From Haplosporangium gracile (taxonomy: Eukaryota; Mortierellomycota; Mortierellomycetes; Mortierellales; Mortierellaceae), in NCBI GenBank assembly GCA_015499985.1, contig JAAAUF010001129.1:1-11724 (forward strand): 11,724 nucleotides of DNA. Direction: 5' to 3'. Position numbers and translations under genes: made by a program. Positions 1-7,254 of the stretch are shown piece after piece. Position 1 is the stretch's first letter, and each line of letters starts with the position of its first letter. The notes beneath the pieces are model-generated. The model worked only from the letters and a program-made list of their open reading frames with translations, ran no database searches and was not told the DNA's origin.

Positions 1-44
1 AACCAATGAAGATTGATTACACAGACATGGCTCGTCTGCCCTAG

Positions 45-755
45 CTGGATAATGTGATCAATGCCCAGGGCAGTCACGTCTACGAGTTCCAAGGCAACCC
101 TGTGTTACAAAGTCAAATTAAGGAAAGCGTCAGAAAGAGTCCACCGAGACAAATGACAGAGGAGGAGTTGCTTTCATTATTGATGAATGAGACAGCAGAA
201 CCGAGTGAAAGATGCCAAGCAAATCCTATCCCGGAATGCAAGACTGTTGACCAACAAAACAACGATGACAAGAGTAACAGACAAGCCGAATCATGTCAAG
301 AACAACTGTATTCAACGATACAAATCACTGCATATGCCGATAACCCAACAATGGAAAGAATAACACCTGAGAGGAATGACACGGTCGTACCAGTTCGATC
401 AAGGAAGCCGTCTATCGAAAAACTGGCCGATGTATCAACTCTTTGGGAATGTGGGCGAGGAGGATGGAAAAAGGCACCATTGATCAACTCACCCCATGGG
501 ATGCAGTGGTATCAATGTGAAGCTCTAATAGAGATCATTAAGAAGTTTGATCACGGGGAAGCAAATGACATGAGATGTCCTCTTTTAGGATGTGGTAACA
601 TGTATGGCGTTAAGGGAAGTTTCAAAAATCATCTCAAAAGAAAGCATAGTGGGTATATTACCTGTTGCACTAAGTGCAGGTGTGTCTTTGATAACAGAGC
701 GAGTAGTACCATACAAGCATATAGTCCAGTTGTTCTGTGCTACAATTGCGATTAA
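45..755 (+). CDS. C2H2 plus zinc-ribbon-like protein, 3' exon of a partial gene
   Basis: The open frame runs to a TAA at 753-755. It lacks an ATG at its left end: an in-frame TAG lies at 42-44, and CCCTAG at 39-44 could be a splice acceptor, making base 45 the first exonic base. I therefore read it as a terminal exon whose start lies outside the window. The fallback is an unspliced start at ATG 153 (200 aa). The first two thirds are polar and low in structure. Near the C terminus there is a C2H2 finger, C-x4-C-x12-H-x4-H, with Cys codons at 576 and 591 and His codons at 630 and 645. A second cysteine set follows, CxxC at 666/675 and CxxC at 738/747, resembling a zinc ribbon. Such modules bind nucleic acid or protein; the target is unknown. 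I do not recognise the family. Confidence 0.6.
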   Translation: MDNVINAQGSHVYEFQGNPVLQSQIKESVRKSPPRQMTEEELLSLLMNETAEPSERCQANPIPECKTVDQQNNDDKSNRQAESCQEQLYSTIQITAYADNPTMERITPERNDTVVPVRSRKPSIEKLADVSTLWECGRGGWKKAPLINSPHGMQWYQCEALIEIIKKFDHGEANDMRCPLLGCGNMYGVKGSFKNHLKRKHSGYITCCTKCRCVFDNRASSTIQAYSPVVLCYNCD

Positions 756-854
756 AGGCGATTCGAAGTGCCATATAGGTTACAACAAGGAAATAGAGGA
801 TGAAACTTTATCGACGAATAATTAAACAATGAAACTCTAATCGACACAGTGAAG

Positions 855-863
855 TATAAAAAG
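855..863 (+). promoter_or_regulatory. TATA box of the small secreted protein gene
   Basis: TATAAAAAG lies 33 bp upstream of the ATG at 896, so the 5' leader must be very short. The 12-mer AAGTATAAAAAG containing it recurs at 2579-2590, ahead of the orphan gene at 2676. Confidence 0.55.
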
Positions 864-895
864 CGGGACGAAAATCAGTAGAGTGCAGCAACAAC

Positions 896-1114
896 ATGCA
901 ATTCCTACATCTTTTAGCATTTCCATTCATCCTGTCTTTCGTGGTCGCACAAGACCCGGTCCCATCGGATCAACCGATCCCTGTCACTTCAGTCGAGTTA
1001 CTCATTCCCACTCTATCGGATCTGGGACCAATTGCCTATCCGACCGAAGCAGGCCATAAGCATCATAGAGAGCCAGTTTATCGACCCCGATTTGGCCACA
1101 ACGAAATGAAGTGA
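896..1114 (+). CDS. Small secreted protein, cysteine-free, 72 aa
   Basis: An intronless ORF starting with ATG in a CAACAAC context just downstream of a TATA box. Residues 1-18 form a classical signal peptide: a short polar start, a Leu/Phe/Ile/Val core, and Val at -3 and Ala at -1 before Gln19. The predicted mature peptide of about 54 residues is rich in Pro, with a His/Arg-rich segment (HKHHREPVYRPRFGH) near the C terminus. It has no cysteine, so it is not a disulfide-stabilised effector of the usual type. It has no clear dibasic KR/KK processing site. A polyadenylation-like AATAAA follows at about 1207. Its role is unknown; candidates are a secreted signalling peptide, a cell-wall associated peptide or an effector. 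The signal peptide is the strong part of this call. Confidence 0.6.
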   Translation: MQFLHLLAFPFILSFVVAQDPVPSDQPIPVTSVELLIPTLSDLGPIAYPTEAGHKHHREPVYRPRFGHNEMK

Positions 1115-1192
1115 GAAGCAGTTTCCATTGTTTCATTGTAATTAATGGAACACCACAGAACATGACCTATTCTATGGGTCCTTTAAAGATGG

Positions 1193-1200
1193 TATAAATA
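1193..1200 (+). promoter_or_regulatory. TATA box upstream of a tentative small gene
   Basis: TATAAATA, a near-ideal TATA element, lies 76 bp upstream of the ATG at 1276. It also lies just after the stop of the secreted-protein gene, so it may serve the next plus-strand gene. Confidence 0.4.
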
Positions 1201-1275
1201 GAGGAGAATAAAGAAACTAATTTTCTAATTCTCAGATAAATAATCTTTACAAATCATAAACAACGCCCACCCCCT

Positions 1276-1563
1276 ATGAGTAAAGCCAAGAGTTCTAAAT
1301 ACAGACAAGACAAAGCAGCATGCAAGTCGCATGTCGTGACCGATATATGGGCTGATAAAGAAAATATTGACCCGAATGAACTCGTCGCTAGTATGTAAAT
1401 CAACGTTGTAATAAGAGCTGGGTGTTGAAAGGCGTTCAAGAAGAATAACATAGATGTAAAATTTAATATAGGGAAACGCAGCCCCATCACCAAAGGGTCT
1501 GTAAGGATTCGCTTGAGCTCTATCAAAGCAAGGCCATTGACAATCAGGAAAGCAAATACGTAG
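1276..1563 (+). CDS. Tentative two-exon small basic protein with a KEN-box-like motif
   Basis: Model: exon 1 1276-1390, intron 1391-1471 (81 nt), exon 2 1472-1563, giving 68 aa. The donor is GTATGT, the fungal consensus. A TAAC branch-like element lies near 1447-1450, about 22 nt before the acceptor ATATAG. The phases match (115 nt then 92 nt). If unspliced, the frame ends one codon after the donor and gives a 40-aa product (1276-1398). Exon 1 contains DKENIDPN, which fits the KEN-box degron recognised by the anaphase-promoting complex (KEN followed by acidic or Pro residues). Exon 2 is strongly basic. An alternative acceptor at 1452-1453 keeps the same frame. Both antisense ORFs here start with TTG and look spurious. 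I do not recognise the protein, and the gene may not be real. Confidence 0.3.
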
Positions 1564-1614
1564 CAAGCACTCACAGAAAATACAAAATCGCAAGCACATT
1601 TATCTTTTGGAAAT

Positions 1615-1918
1615 CTATTGTTCTTTTAATGTCCAGATTGCAACAGTAGTAGCGGCGTCGAGAGCTTGTCGACGGATAATGGTGTCGTCGATGATGTCAC
1701 AGTCATTGATTAGAACTGCCGCTGAGAGGACGGTAGTTGATGGAGGTATTTTCACCATCACAAACATCGCTAGTGTCTAGTGAGGGTAATGGCGTGAGTC
1801 TTGTCGGATATGGATGGGCAGGGAAATTGAGAATAGGTTGGGCGCTTACACCCAAGTACATGAGCTCTAAGACTGTATTTGTATGAAAAGAGGGTGTCGC
1901 ACATACAGATATATTCAT
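1615..1918 (-). CDS. Tentative two-exon small hypothetical protein
   Basis: Model on the minus strand: exon 1 1918-1850, intron 1849-1777 (73 nt, GTAAGC donor, CTCACTAG acceptor), exon 2 1776-1615 ending in TAG, giving 76 aa. Both junctions are phase 0. The second exon looks most coding-like: a mixed hydrophobic and acidic segment (LINDCDIIDDTIIRR) followed by a helix-prone end. The same minus-strand frame stays open upstream of 1918 to about 2026 without an ATG, so an earlier exon is possible. The gene would be convergent with the candidate ending at 1563, with about 50 bp between stops. No family is recognised. An overlapping plus-strand ORF at 1883-2179 is the main competitor. Confidence 0.3.
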
Positions 1919-2675
1919 TTTGTTGAGAAGGATCCTGAAGGAACTGAAAAAGGGTGCGTCCAAAGCAATGGCATGGGTATAATGCTGATGATATCTTCGA
2001 ACATGCTCTTTCTGAATGACGTTCAAGGAATCAAACGTTCGACCGAGGTATTCGAAAAGAGTGGAAAGATAATACGAAAAATTGTCTATGTTTTTTTCTC
2101 CGCGAAGTTAAACATCAAACGATTTTTGTTAGACCAAGTAGTCAAAATGAGCGATTGTATCATAATCCTTAGCTATTGATCTTTTTACCACGTAATGTCA
2201 GAGCACTAGTGAGCCTGCGAGCTGGACAGTGCACTATCCCTATGCAATTATTTTAACCCTTCATCACATCCGATGTCTTAGAGTAGGCGTAATCATGCTT
2301 GCAACCTCGAACATCATTACTCACACTGTCTTTAAAAATCGGTTTATATCGCTTTTAGAGACTGGTCTCTGTGATTGTGCTGGGAAAACTTTACATCAAA
2401 CAAACCCCTCATGTTTGCATTTTACCGAACAACGATGTTCATACTCAACAAGGTTTCATCATATCAAAGTTTCATCGGACCCGAGTCAAGTCCAAAAAAA
2501 AAGACGGCGAGTCCGGACAAGAAGTGTATCAAGGTTGCATGTCTAAATGCAACATAATTCATGATAAATACAAGACAAAGTATAAAAAGAAATGAAGGAA
2601 AGCAGATATTTCACATGCGCACGTCCGATTTTCCCAAGCTATATCTAATCAAGTTGCCGTAAGGATTCGCTTACC
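1919..2675. other. AT-rich interval without a secure gene
   Basis: The strongest items are a plus-strand ORF with a real ATG at 1883-2179 (98 aa, AT-driven Lys/Ile-rich tail), and a 48-aa frame at 2411-2557 whose middle (GPESSPKKKTASPDKK) resembles a basic nuclear-localisation segment. Neither has splice or family support. A TATA-like TATAAAAAG at 2581-2589 probably belongs to the gene starting at 2676. Confidence 0.4.
2581..2589 (+). promoter_or_regulatory. TATA box of the 150-aa orphan gene
   Basis: TATAAAAAG lies 87 bp upstream of the ATG at 2676. It is the same element in the same 12-mer context as at 855. Confidence 0.4.
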
Positions 2676-3128
2676 ATGGCCGAGCTATCATACATAAGGC
2701 GCAGTAGATCCAGATTAAGAGAAATCTCCAACAAGCGCATTATCCCGGTTATCGTGCAAGATGAACAGTTTGGTCAGCTGTACCGAATGGAAATAGAGAT
2801 GGTCTGGAAGGAATTCGATTTCCTAACGGTGGTGGAAAGGACACTACTGAGAAAATTAGGATTAAGCCGTCGTCGTTTCATGAGAATGGTATTCGTCAGT
2901 AATCATTATGAATTCGAGTTGGGAAGAATGCGAAAACTACCACCAGGACATTTGGTACTGGTTAGCCAGGGATTTTTATTTCGGCTTTACGAACACTATG
3001 TTGCAGAGAACTACATGAATGACGTTCGATGCATACTAGTCACTAAATCCAGGACCCAGTTCTCAAAGTTTCCATACTTGTCGAAACCAGGACTGTCATC
3101 CAAGCCACTATTACCAGTAGTGTTTTAA
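2676..3128 (+). CDS. Hypothetical protein, 150 aa, possible ubiquitin-like (beta-grasp) core
   Basis: An intronless ORF with ATG in a good context (ACCATGG) and a TATA box upstream. The N terminus is basic (about residues 8-22, RRSRSRLREISNKR). Residues about 23-45 look like a beta hairpin, 46-65 like an amphipathic helix, and 66-96 like further strands ending in LPPGHLVLV. That strand-strand-helix-strand order is what a ubiquitin-like fold would give, but this is read from hydrophobicity only. The segment LSRRRFMRM is strongly basic. The stop is TAA, and an AATAAA polyadenylation signal lies at 3142-3147. The gene converges on the minus-strand Crinkler gene, with 86 bp between stops. I recognise no family. 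Confidence 0.55.
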   Translation: MAELSYIRRSRSRLREISNKRIIPVIVQDEQFGQLYRMEIEMVWKEFDFLTVVERTLLRKLGLSRRRFMRMVFVSNHYEFELGRMRKLPPGHLVLVSQGFLFRLYEHYVAENYMNDVRCILVTKSRTQFSKFPYLSKPGLSSKPLLPVVF

Positions 3129-3214
3129 TTTTCGTTTAAAAAATAAAAAGAAAAAGAAAAGATATGATGGTTCGATTATGAACATGTTGCAAATGAATGT
3201 TAGATAAGATAATT

Positions 3215-4709
3215 TTATTGTTCAGGTTTGAAACGCTTGTTTTTAGGCGACAAATCGTCCACCATCCTCTGCAGCTGCCAAACAAGGTGTTCAAATGTCA
3301 TTTTAACACGTGCTTCCCATTTGTCAGCCTCGCCTTTGTTAGCCTCGGAGAAGTAGCAGACACTTTTGGATGAATCCGAAAGCTGAAATACTGGGTCGTT
3401 GTAGCCCGTATTGTCTAACGTGTCGATGGTACACTGTAAAAAAACCCACATCTCTGCATTGGTAACGATCCCGTATGACTTTGCTGGCGCCGTACTATCC
3501 ATGTCACCCGTATCGTCCGCGTCATCCTCAAACTTCCGCTTTCGACTAGATGAGATGACGTCAAGTTGTACCTTGCTGTGCGCAATTCCACCTTCAATGT
3601 CAGAGATGTGTCGTGAACCGCCTCCTGCTACTCCTGTTACAGTCACAGGAAGCATATACGACGGGTCGGCCTTTGACTGCACAGTGCAGGGTATCGATCC
3701 ATAGCCTCGTCTTCCTGATACCGGTTGGTGGAGCGATAGCCGCAGCTCTGGGAACAGACCGACCGCATGAACAAGAAAGGCGTTGATGTACAAAGAATAT
3801 CCTGATTTGTTGTCAGGCGGAGCGGCTTTGAGGACAGTCTTGAGCGAAACGAACAAATCGTTCAGAGCTTGAGTGTGGTCGGGCATGGTCGACGGTATCT
3901 TTTCAATGGGTAAATGAGAGTCACTGCTGTATATCCTGTTCGCGTATGCAGTGGTAACATCGGAAAAAGGTTGTGGGGGGCCTTCCAAACGGATAGAAAA
4001 ATGTAATAGATTCTTGTCCGCACGTCTCTTGAGCCACCTCCGTAGTTTGTCATCAGTTTCAATGTAAGTGTAACACGCCGTGTTGACATCACAATCATAG
4101 ACCAAGATAATTTGTAGGCCGTCGTTCAAAGATTCTTCTTTGGCGTATATCCGATTCCGAAGGTTGTCCAGAGAGGCTGTGGTTATGTCGGTCCACCAGG
4201 GAAAAGTCATTGGTACTCGGCCTTTGACTGTCACAGTGTACGATAAGACAGGGTCGTCCACTGTAGCTACAATGCGAAGATGCAAGGTATGTTAGTTTTC
4301 TTAACTATGTTATATAAATACACGATTGCTTGACGGAAAAAGGGGATAACAAACCTATGGTAGGGGTGGCAGGGCTTATAGGACGTTCAACGAGGATATG
4401 GATGGTTCTCTTGGGAGGTGTACCCTTGATGACATCAGAGAGTTCGTCTGTTGGGAGGAGCTCTGTCTTCGAGTCGATCTTGCTCAGAACAATGGAGCTG
4501 TTCTTGTCAGCGGCAACAACAGGGATCGAGACATGCCAGAGGGTGAGCTTGTCTGCAGCAATGTCGTCAAACTCGGGTGACTTGTTGACCTTGATGAGGC
4601 TCTTGAGGTCGCCAATGGAGTCATCAGCGGACACCTTGACAGGAAATATACTTGATGTGAGCTCTCCAGCCACAAGGCAAAAGAGTTTGATGTTACTGGT
4701 GCTGACCAT
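3215..4709 (-). CDS. Crinkler-type protein with a degenerate, probably inactive PD-(D/E)XK nuclease-like domain
   Basis: Two exons: 4709-4355 and 4266-3215, with an 88-nt phase-1 intron (GTTTGT donor, AAACTAAC branch point, TTGTAG acceptor), giving 468 aa. The start is the only ATG in the frame. Residues about 8-115 are the ubiquitin-like Crinkler head (LWHVSIP, HILVERP), identical to that of the divergent neighbour. The second exon aligns with the neighbour's nuclease exon: YGIVTNAEMW, FEHLVW and GGIAHSKVQLD are conserved landmarks. At the catalytic positions it has Pro311, Gly330 and Ala332 where the neighbour has Asp, Glu and Lys, and His348 in place of the first Gln of the QxxxQL motif. 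So the fold seems kept and catalysis lost. RKRKFEDD and the C-terminal KNKRFKPEQ are candidate nuclear signals. An AATAAA overlaps the stop codon. Crinklers are typically host-targeted or nuclear effectors; the role here is inferred. Confidence 0.85.
4384..4679 (-). repeat. Left arm of the 296-bp inverted repeat (Crinkler head exon)
   Basis: This arm is the reverse complement of 5112-5407. I read no mismatch between them over 296 bp, including synonymous positions. It begins at the Cys codon TGC early in the head and ends four bases into the last shared Arg codon region. Identity drops abruptly on both sides. Confidence 0.9.
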
Positions 4710-4776
4710 GCTGTGTTGATCGAGGGGATGATCGTTGAATGATGTTAAAGTGAGCGAGAAGGGGTGTAGATGGTTA

Positions 4777-4857
4777 AGTGAAGAAGCGTGATGGGTGATA
4801 AGGAGTAAAGAAGCCTGATGGATGGTGAAGAGTGAAGAAGCGTGATTGATAAGTTTC
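4777..4857 (-). repeat. 27-bp tandem repeat, three units, in the leader of the minus-strand Crinkler gene
   Basis: Units begin at 4777, 4804 and 4831, exactly 27 bp apart. Each starts with AGTGAAGAAGCGTGAT or a near copy (AGTAAAGAAGCCTGAT in the second). Read on the transcribed strand they form a CT-rich leader. They could be regulatory or simply slippage in a pyrimidine tract. Confidence 0.7.
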
Positions 4858-4870
4858 TTTTTACCGAGAG

Positions 4871-4878
4871 TGACGTCA
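4871..4878. promoter_or_regulatory. CRE-like palindrome TGACGTCA
   Basis: A perfect ATF/CREB-type bZIP consensus in the middle of the divergent promoter, 162 bp from one ATG and 209 bp from the other, so it could serve both genes. A second copy at 3556-3563 is inside coding sequence. Confidence 0.45.
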
Positions 4879-5087
4879 CCAACGCTTTTTTCGGAGGTAA
4901 TTGTACGTACAAAGTGTTGTCGACCAAGGCATTTTTCTCTCCCCTGAATTTGCCACCACGTACAGCTTTTTGGTAACAATAAAAGCGATCCCCTTACTCA
5001 TTCGCCATTTTTCACAATAACCATTCGCACGTTCACCATTTTCTCATCTCCAATTGCTTCTCTCTGTTCGCATTCATTACTTGCAGA

Positions 5088-6549
5088 ATGACCAACAACT
5101 TCAAGCTGTTCTGCCTTGTGGCTGGAGAGCTCACATCAAGTATATTTCCTGTCAAGGTGTCCGCTGATGACTCCATTGGCGACCTCAAGAGCCTCATCAA
5201 GGTCAACAAGTCACCCGAGTTTGACGACATTGCTGCAGACAAGCTCACCCTCTGGCATGTCTCGATCCCTGTTGTTGCCGCTGACAAGAACAGCTCCATT
5301 GTTCTGAGCAAGATCGACTCGAAGACAGAGCTCCTCCCAACAGACGAACTCTCTGATGTCATCAAGGGTACACCTCCCAAGAGAACCATCCATATCCTCG
5401 TTGAACGCCCTATCAAAGGTGCGTACTTCCTTCCTCACCAAACGGCCTTGTTAAAGTTGGTCTTATTAGTGCACTAACACAACATACATTATGAATGTAG
5501 AAGTGGATCCCAATGTGCCTACAACTTTCAACATCACAGTCGAAGGCACTAAAGTAAGGTTGAGTTGGGAGACCACTCCCTTACAAGCGTCTTTAGTAGA
5601 TCTTGACGACCAACTTCGCATCAAGTGCGGGATAAAAGATGACGAGCGTCGTTTGGTTAAAATTGTACACCACCAGTCGTTCGCGGATGGGTCAGTTGTG
5701 GAGCAATTGACGGAGCCTGATCTGAGGTTGATTCTAAAGATGTACCTCAAACACGGTCTAAAGGACGTTGTCGTGCGATATGAGTTTGCGAAGAAGGGGC
5801 ACTCCAAGTTTACGATGGAGGATGTTTACTTAAGAATTGGCACGGAGAAACTCAACGATTTCAAGGTAGCGAGGATTCAATGCACCACAGAGGTACATAG
5901 CGATGTAATAAGGAAACTGAGGTGCGCGTTAGAGCTAGTCAAGGAATCGACACCTCACTTCAACGAGGCATGCGTCACCAGATTCGTTGGCCCATATATG
6001 CAGGCTGCTGTTGTGTTAAATCCTAACTTGTGGCTCGTTCCGGAGAGGGAAGTTTCAGGAAGGTGGGGTAATGGACCGGTCGATTATGGATTTGAGCTGA
6101 GGGATCCCCCAGGATTGTACGTGATGGGGGTGACGGAGGTGAAGAAGTCGGACAAGCTAGACGATGGATTGGCACAGAATATCATCCAGTTAGATTCAAC
6201 AATTACAGGATTTCAAGGACGAGGACATCGGACTCAAGGAGAGCCATGGGTGTCATATGGAGTCGTCACTAATGGAAGACATTGGAAGTTTGTGAAATGT
6301 ACGGTCGGACCGATGGAGACGACTGGAGCATCCCGACCCAATCCGATTGTGTGCGTGACCAAGCGCACGTTTGAGGTAGATTACAACGACGAGAGGTGGT
6401 GGGATCAAGCATTAGTGGTTTTTGAGCACCTGTTGTGGCTGGTGGGTTTGATGGCGCTGGACATTCCTCGCCGTCCAAAGGAGGAATCAATCTTGCTGAA
6501 ACGAGTAAAGGTAGTCAATTTGAATGGCGAGGAGCGAAGGGAGGAGTAA
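5088..6549 (+). CDS. Crinkler-type effector with an intact PD-(D/E)XK nuclease-like domain
   Basis: Two exons: 5088-5418 and 5501-6549, with an 82-nt phase-1 intron (GTGCGT donor, CACTAAC branch point at 5472-5478, TGTAG acceptor), giving 459 aa. Residues about 5-108 are the ubiquitin-like Crinkler head (FKLFCLVAGE at the start, LWHVSIP in the middle, HILVERP at the end). The second exon carries a restriction-endonuclease-like domain: NGPVDY with Asp305 (codon 6082), GVTEVKK with Glu323 and Lys325 (codons 6136 and 6142), then AQNIIQLD with Gln336 and Gln340, then YGVVTNGRHWKFVKCT and a C-terminal helix with FEHLLW. Asp, Glu-x-Lys and Gln in this order are the signature of the PD-(D/E)XK superfamily, known as an effector domain of Crinklers in fungi and oomycetes. 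A basic stretch near the C terminus (LLKRVKVV) may help nuclear entry. DNA is the expected target by family knowledge. Natural partners are unknown. Confidence 0.88.
5112..5407 (+). repeat. Right arm of the 296-bp inverted repeat (Crinkler head exon)
   Basis: Partner of 4384-4679; the spacer between the arms is 432 bp. It starts at the TGC of the head and stops 11 bp before the exon 1 splice donor. Confidence 0.9.
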
Positions 6550-6715
6550 ATAGTAGATACCTAACAGACATTAGATACCCCTAGTAGGCCAGCTACACTA
6601 TGATTATCTCCATATCCAATATCAGTTAATAGCACCCTTAAACTCGCATATGGTACAACTGAACTTCAATACGCGAGCGAGTAACACAGAGAGTGGGTGT
6701 AAGCAAGAAGAAAGG

Positions 6716-7254
6716 ATGCATGAACGGCGAGGAAGTATACACATGACGGATAGTTGCAGGGATGAATGAATGACTTGGGCGTATACAGAATAACAGACAG
6801 GACACAGTGACCCATGATGTTTTTCTTTTAAAGGCCATGCATGGATGGCGAGTGAGTAAACAAATGATGACGAACAAATGCAGGAATGAAATGGGCGAAA
6901 ACAAAACTGACAGACGGGGCAGAGTGACCCATGATTTTTCTCTTTCCAAGAGCATGCATGAATGGCAAGTGAGTAAACAGAAAAGGAGAGATGCATGAAT
7001 GGCGAGTGAAAAGACACAGCAGACGAGATGCATGATGACGAGTGAAAGGATACAGAAAAGAACAAGTAGGAAAAACGGCGAGTAAATAAACCTAAAAGAG
7101 GAAAGAATGCATGAATGGCGAGTGAACAAAGAAGTAAGGTAAGATGCATGAATGGCGAGTAATAAGACACAGCAAAAGAAATGCATGAATGGCGAGTGAA
7201 CGAAGAAGTAAGGCAAGGTGCATGAATGGCAAGTGCGTATATGCAACAAGAAAG
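6716..7254 (+). repeat. 37-bp-period minisatellite with an ATGCATGAATGGCGAGTGA core
   Basis: Core copies begin at 6716, 6837, 6954, 6991, 7028, 7107, 7144, 7181 and 7218. Seven consecutive cores show spacings of 37, 37, 79 (two units with a decayed middle copy near 7067), 37, 37 and 37. The left part is older and more degenerate, with decayed copies near 6754 and 6878, and it contains two related blocks of about 120 bp that share GTGACCCATGAT. Units alternate in their tails: those at 7107 and 7181 share AAGAAGTAAGG, and those at 6991 and 7144 share AAGACACAGCA, which suggests a two-unit (74-bp) higher-order expansion. The array sits between the stop at 6549 and the ATG at 7367. Confidence 0.85.

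Larger units (their letters stand above)
4710..5087. promoter_or_regulatory. Shared divergent promoter of the Crinkler pair
   Basis: This 378-bp region separates the two start codons. It contains a perfect CRE/ATF palindrome TGACGTCA (4871-4878) and a perfect 12-bp palindrome TTGTACGTACAA (4901-4912), 22 bp apart near the middle. The part next to the minus-strand gene is CT-rich on the coding strand and carries a 27-bp repeat. The part next to the plus-strand gene has a TATA-like AATAAAAG near 4978 and a long pyrimidine-rich leader from about 4990 to the ATG at 5088. This supports co-regulation, but no binding data exist here. Confidence 0.6.

Noticed and set aside
1225..1599. Two overlapping minus-strand ORFs (124 and 106 aa)
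   Set aside because: Hydrophobic and Phe/Cys-rich in the manner of AT-rich antisense. Plus-strand splice signals and a TATA box fit the opposite strand better.
1501..2672. 14-bp direct repeat GTAAGGATTCGCTT at 1501 and 2659
   Set aside because: A shared 14-mer is within chance expectation for a window of this length, and nothing else at the two sites is alike.
3556..3563. Second TGACGTCA
   Set aside because: It lies within the coding exon of the minus-strand Crinkler gene, far from any start, so I treat it as chance.
4710..4979. Upstream extension of the minus-strand Crinkler frame
   Set aside because: The frame stays open to 4979 but has no ATG before 4709. The extension covers the 27-bp repeat and the promoter palindromes, so it is untranslated leader and promoter.
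5033..5416. Antisense ORFs over both head exons (also 4330-4719, 4484-4675, 5116-5307)
   Set aside because: They are shadows of the real Crinkler head frame. Their identity between arms only reflects the inverted repeat.
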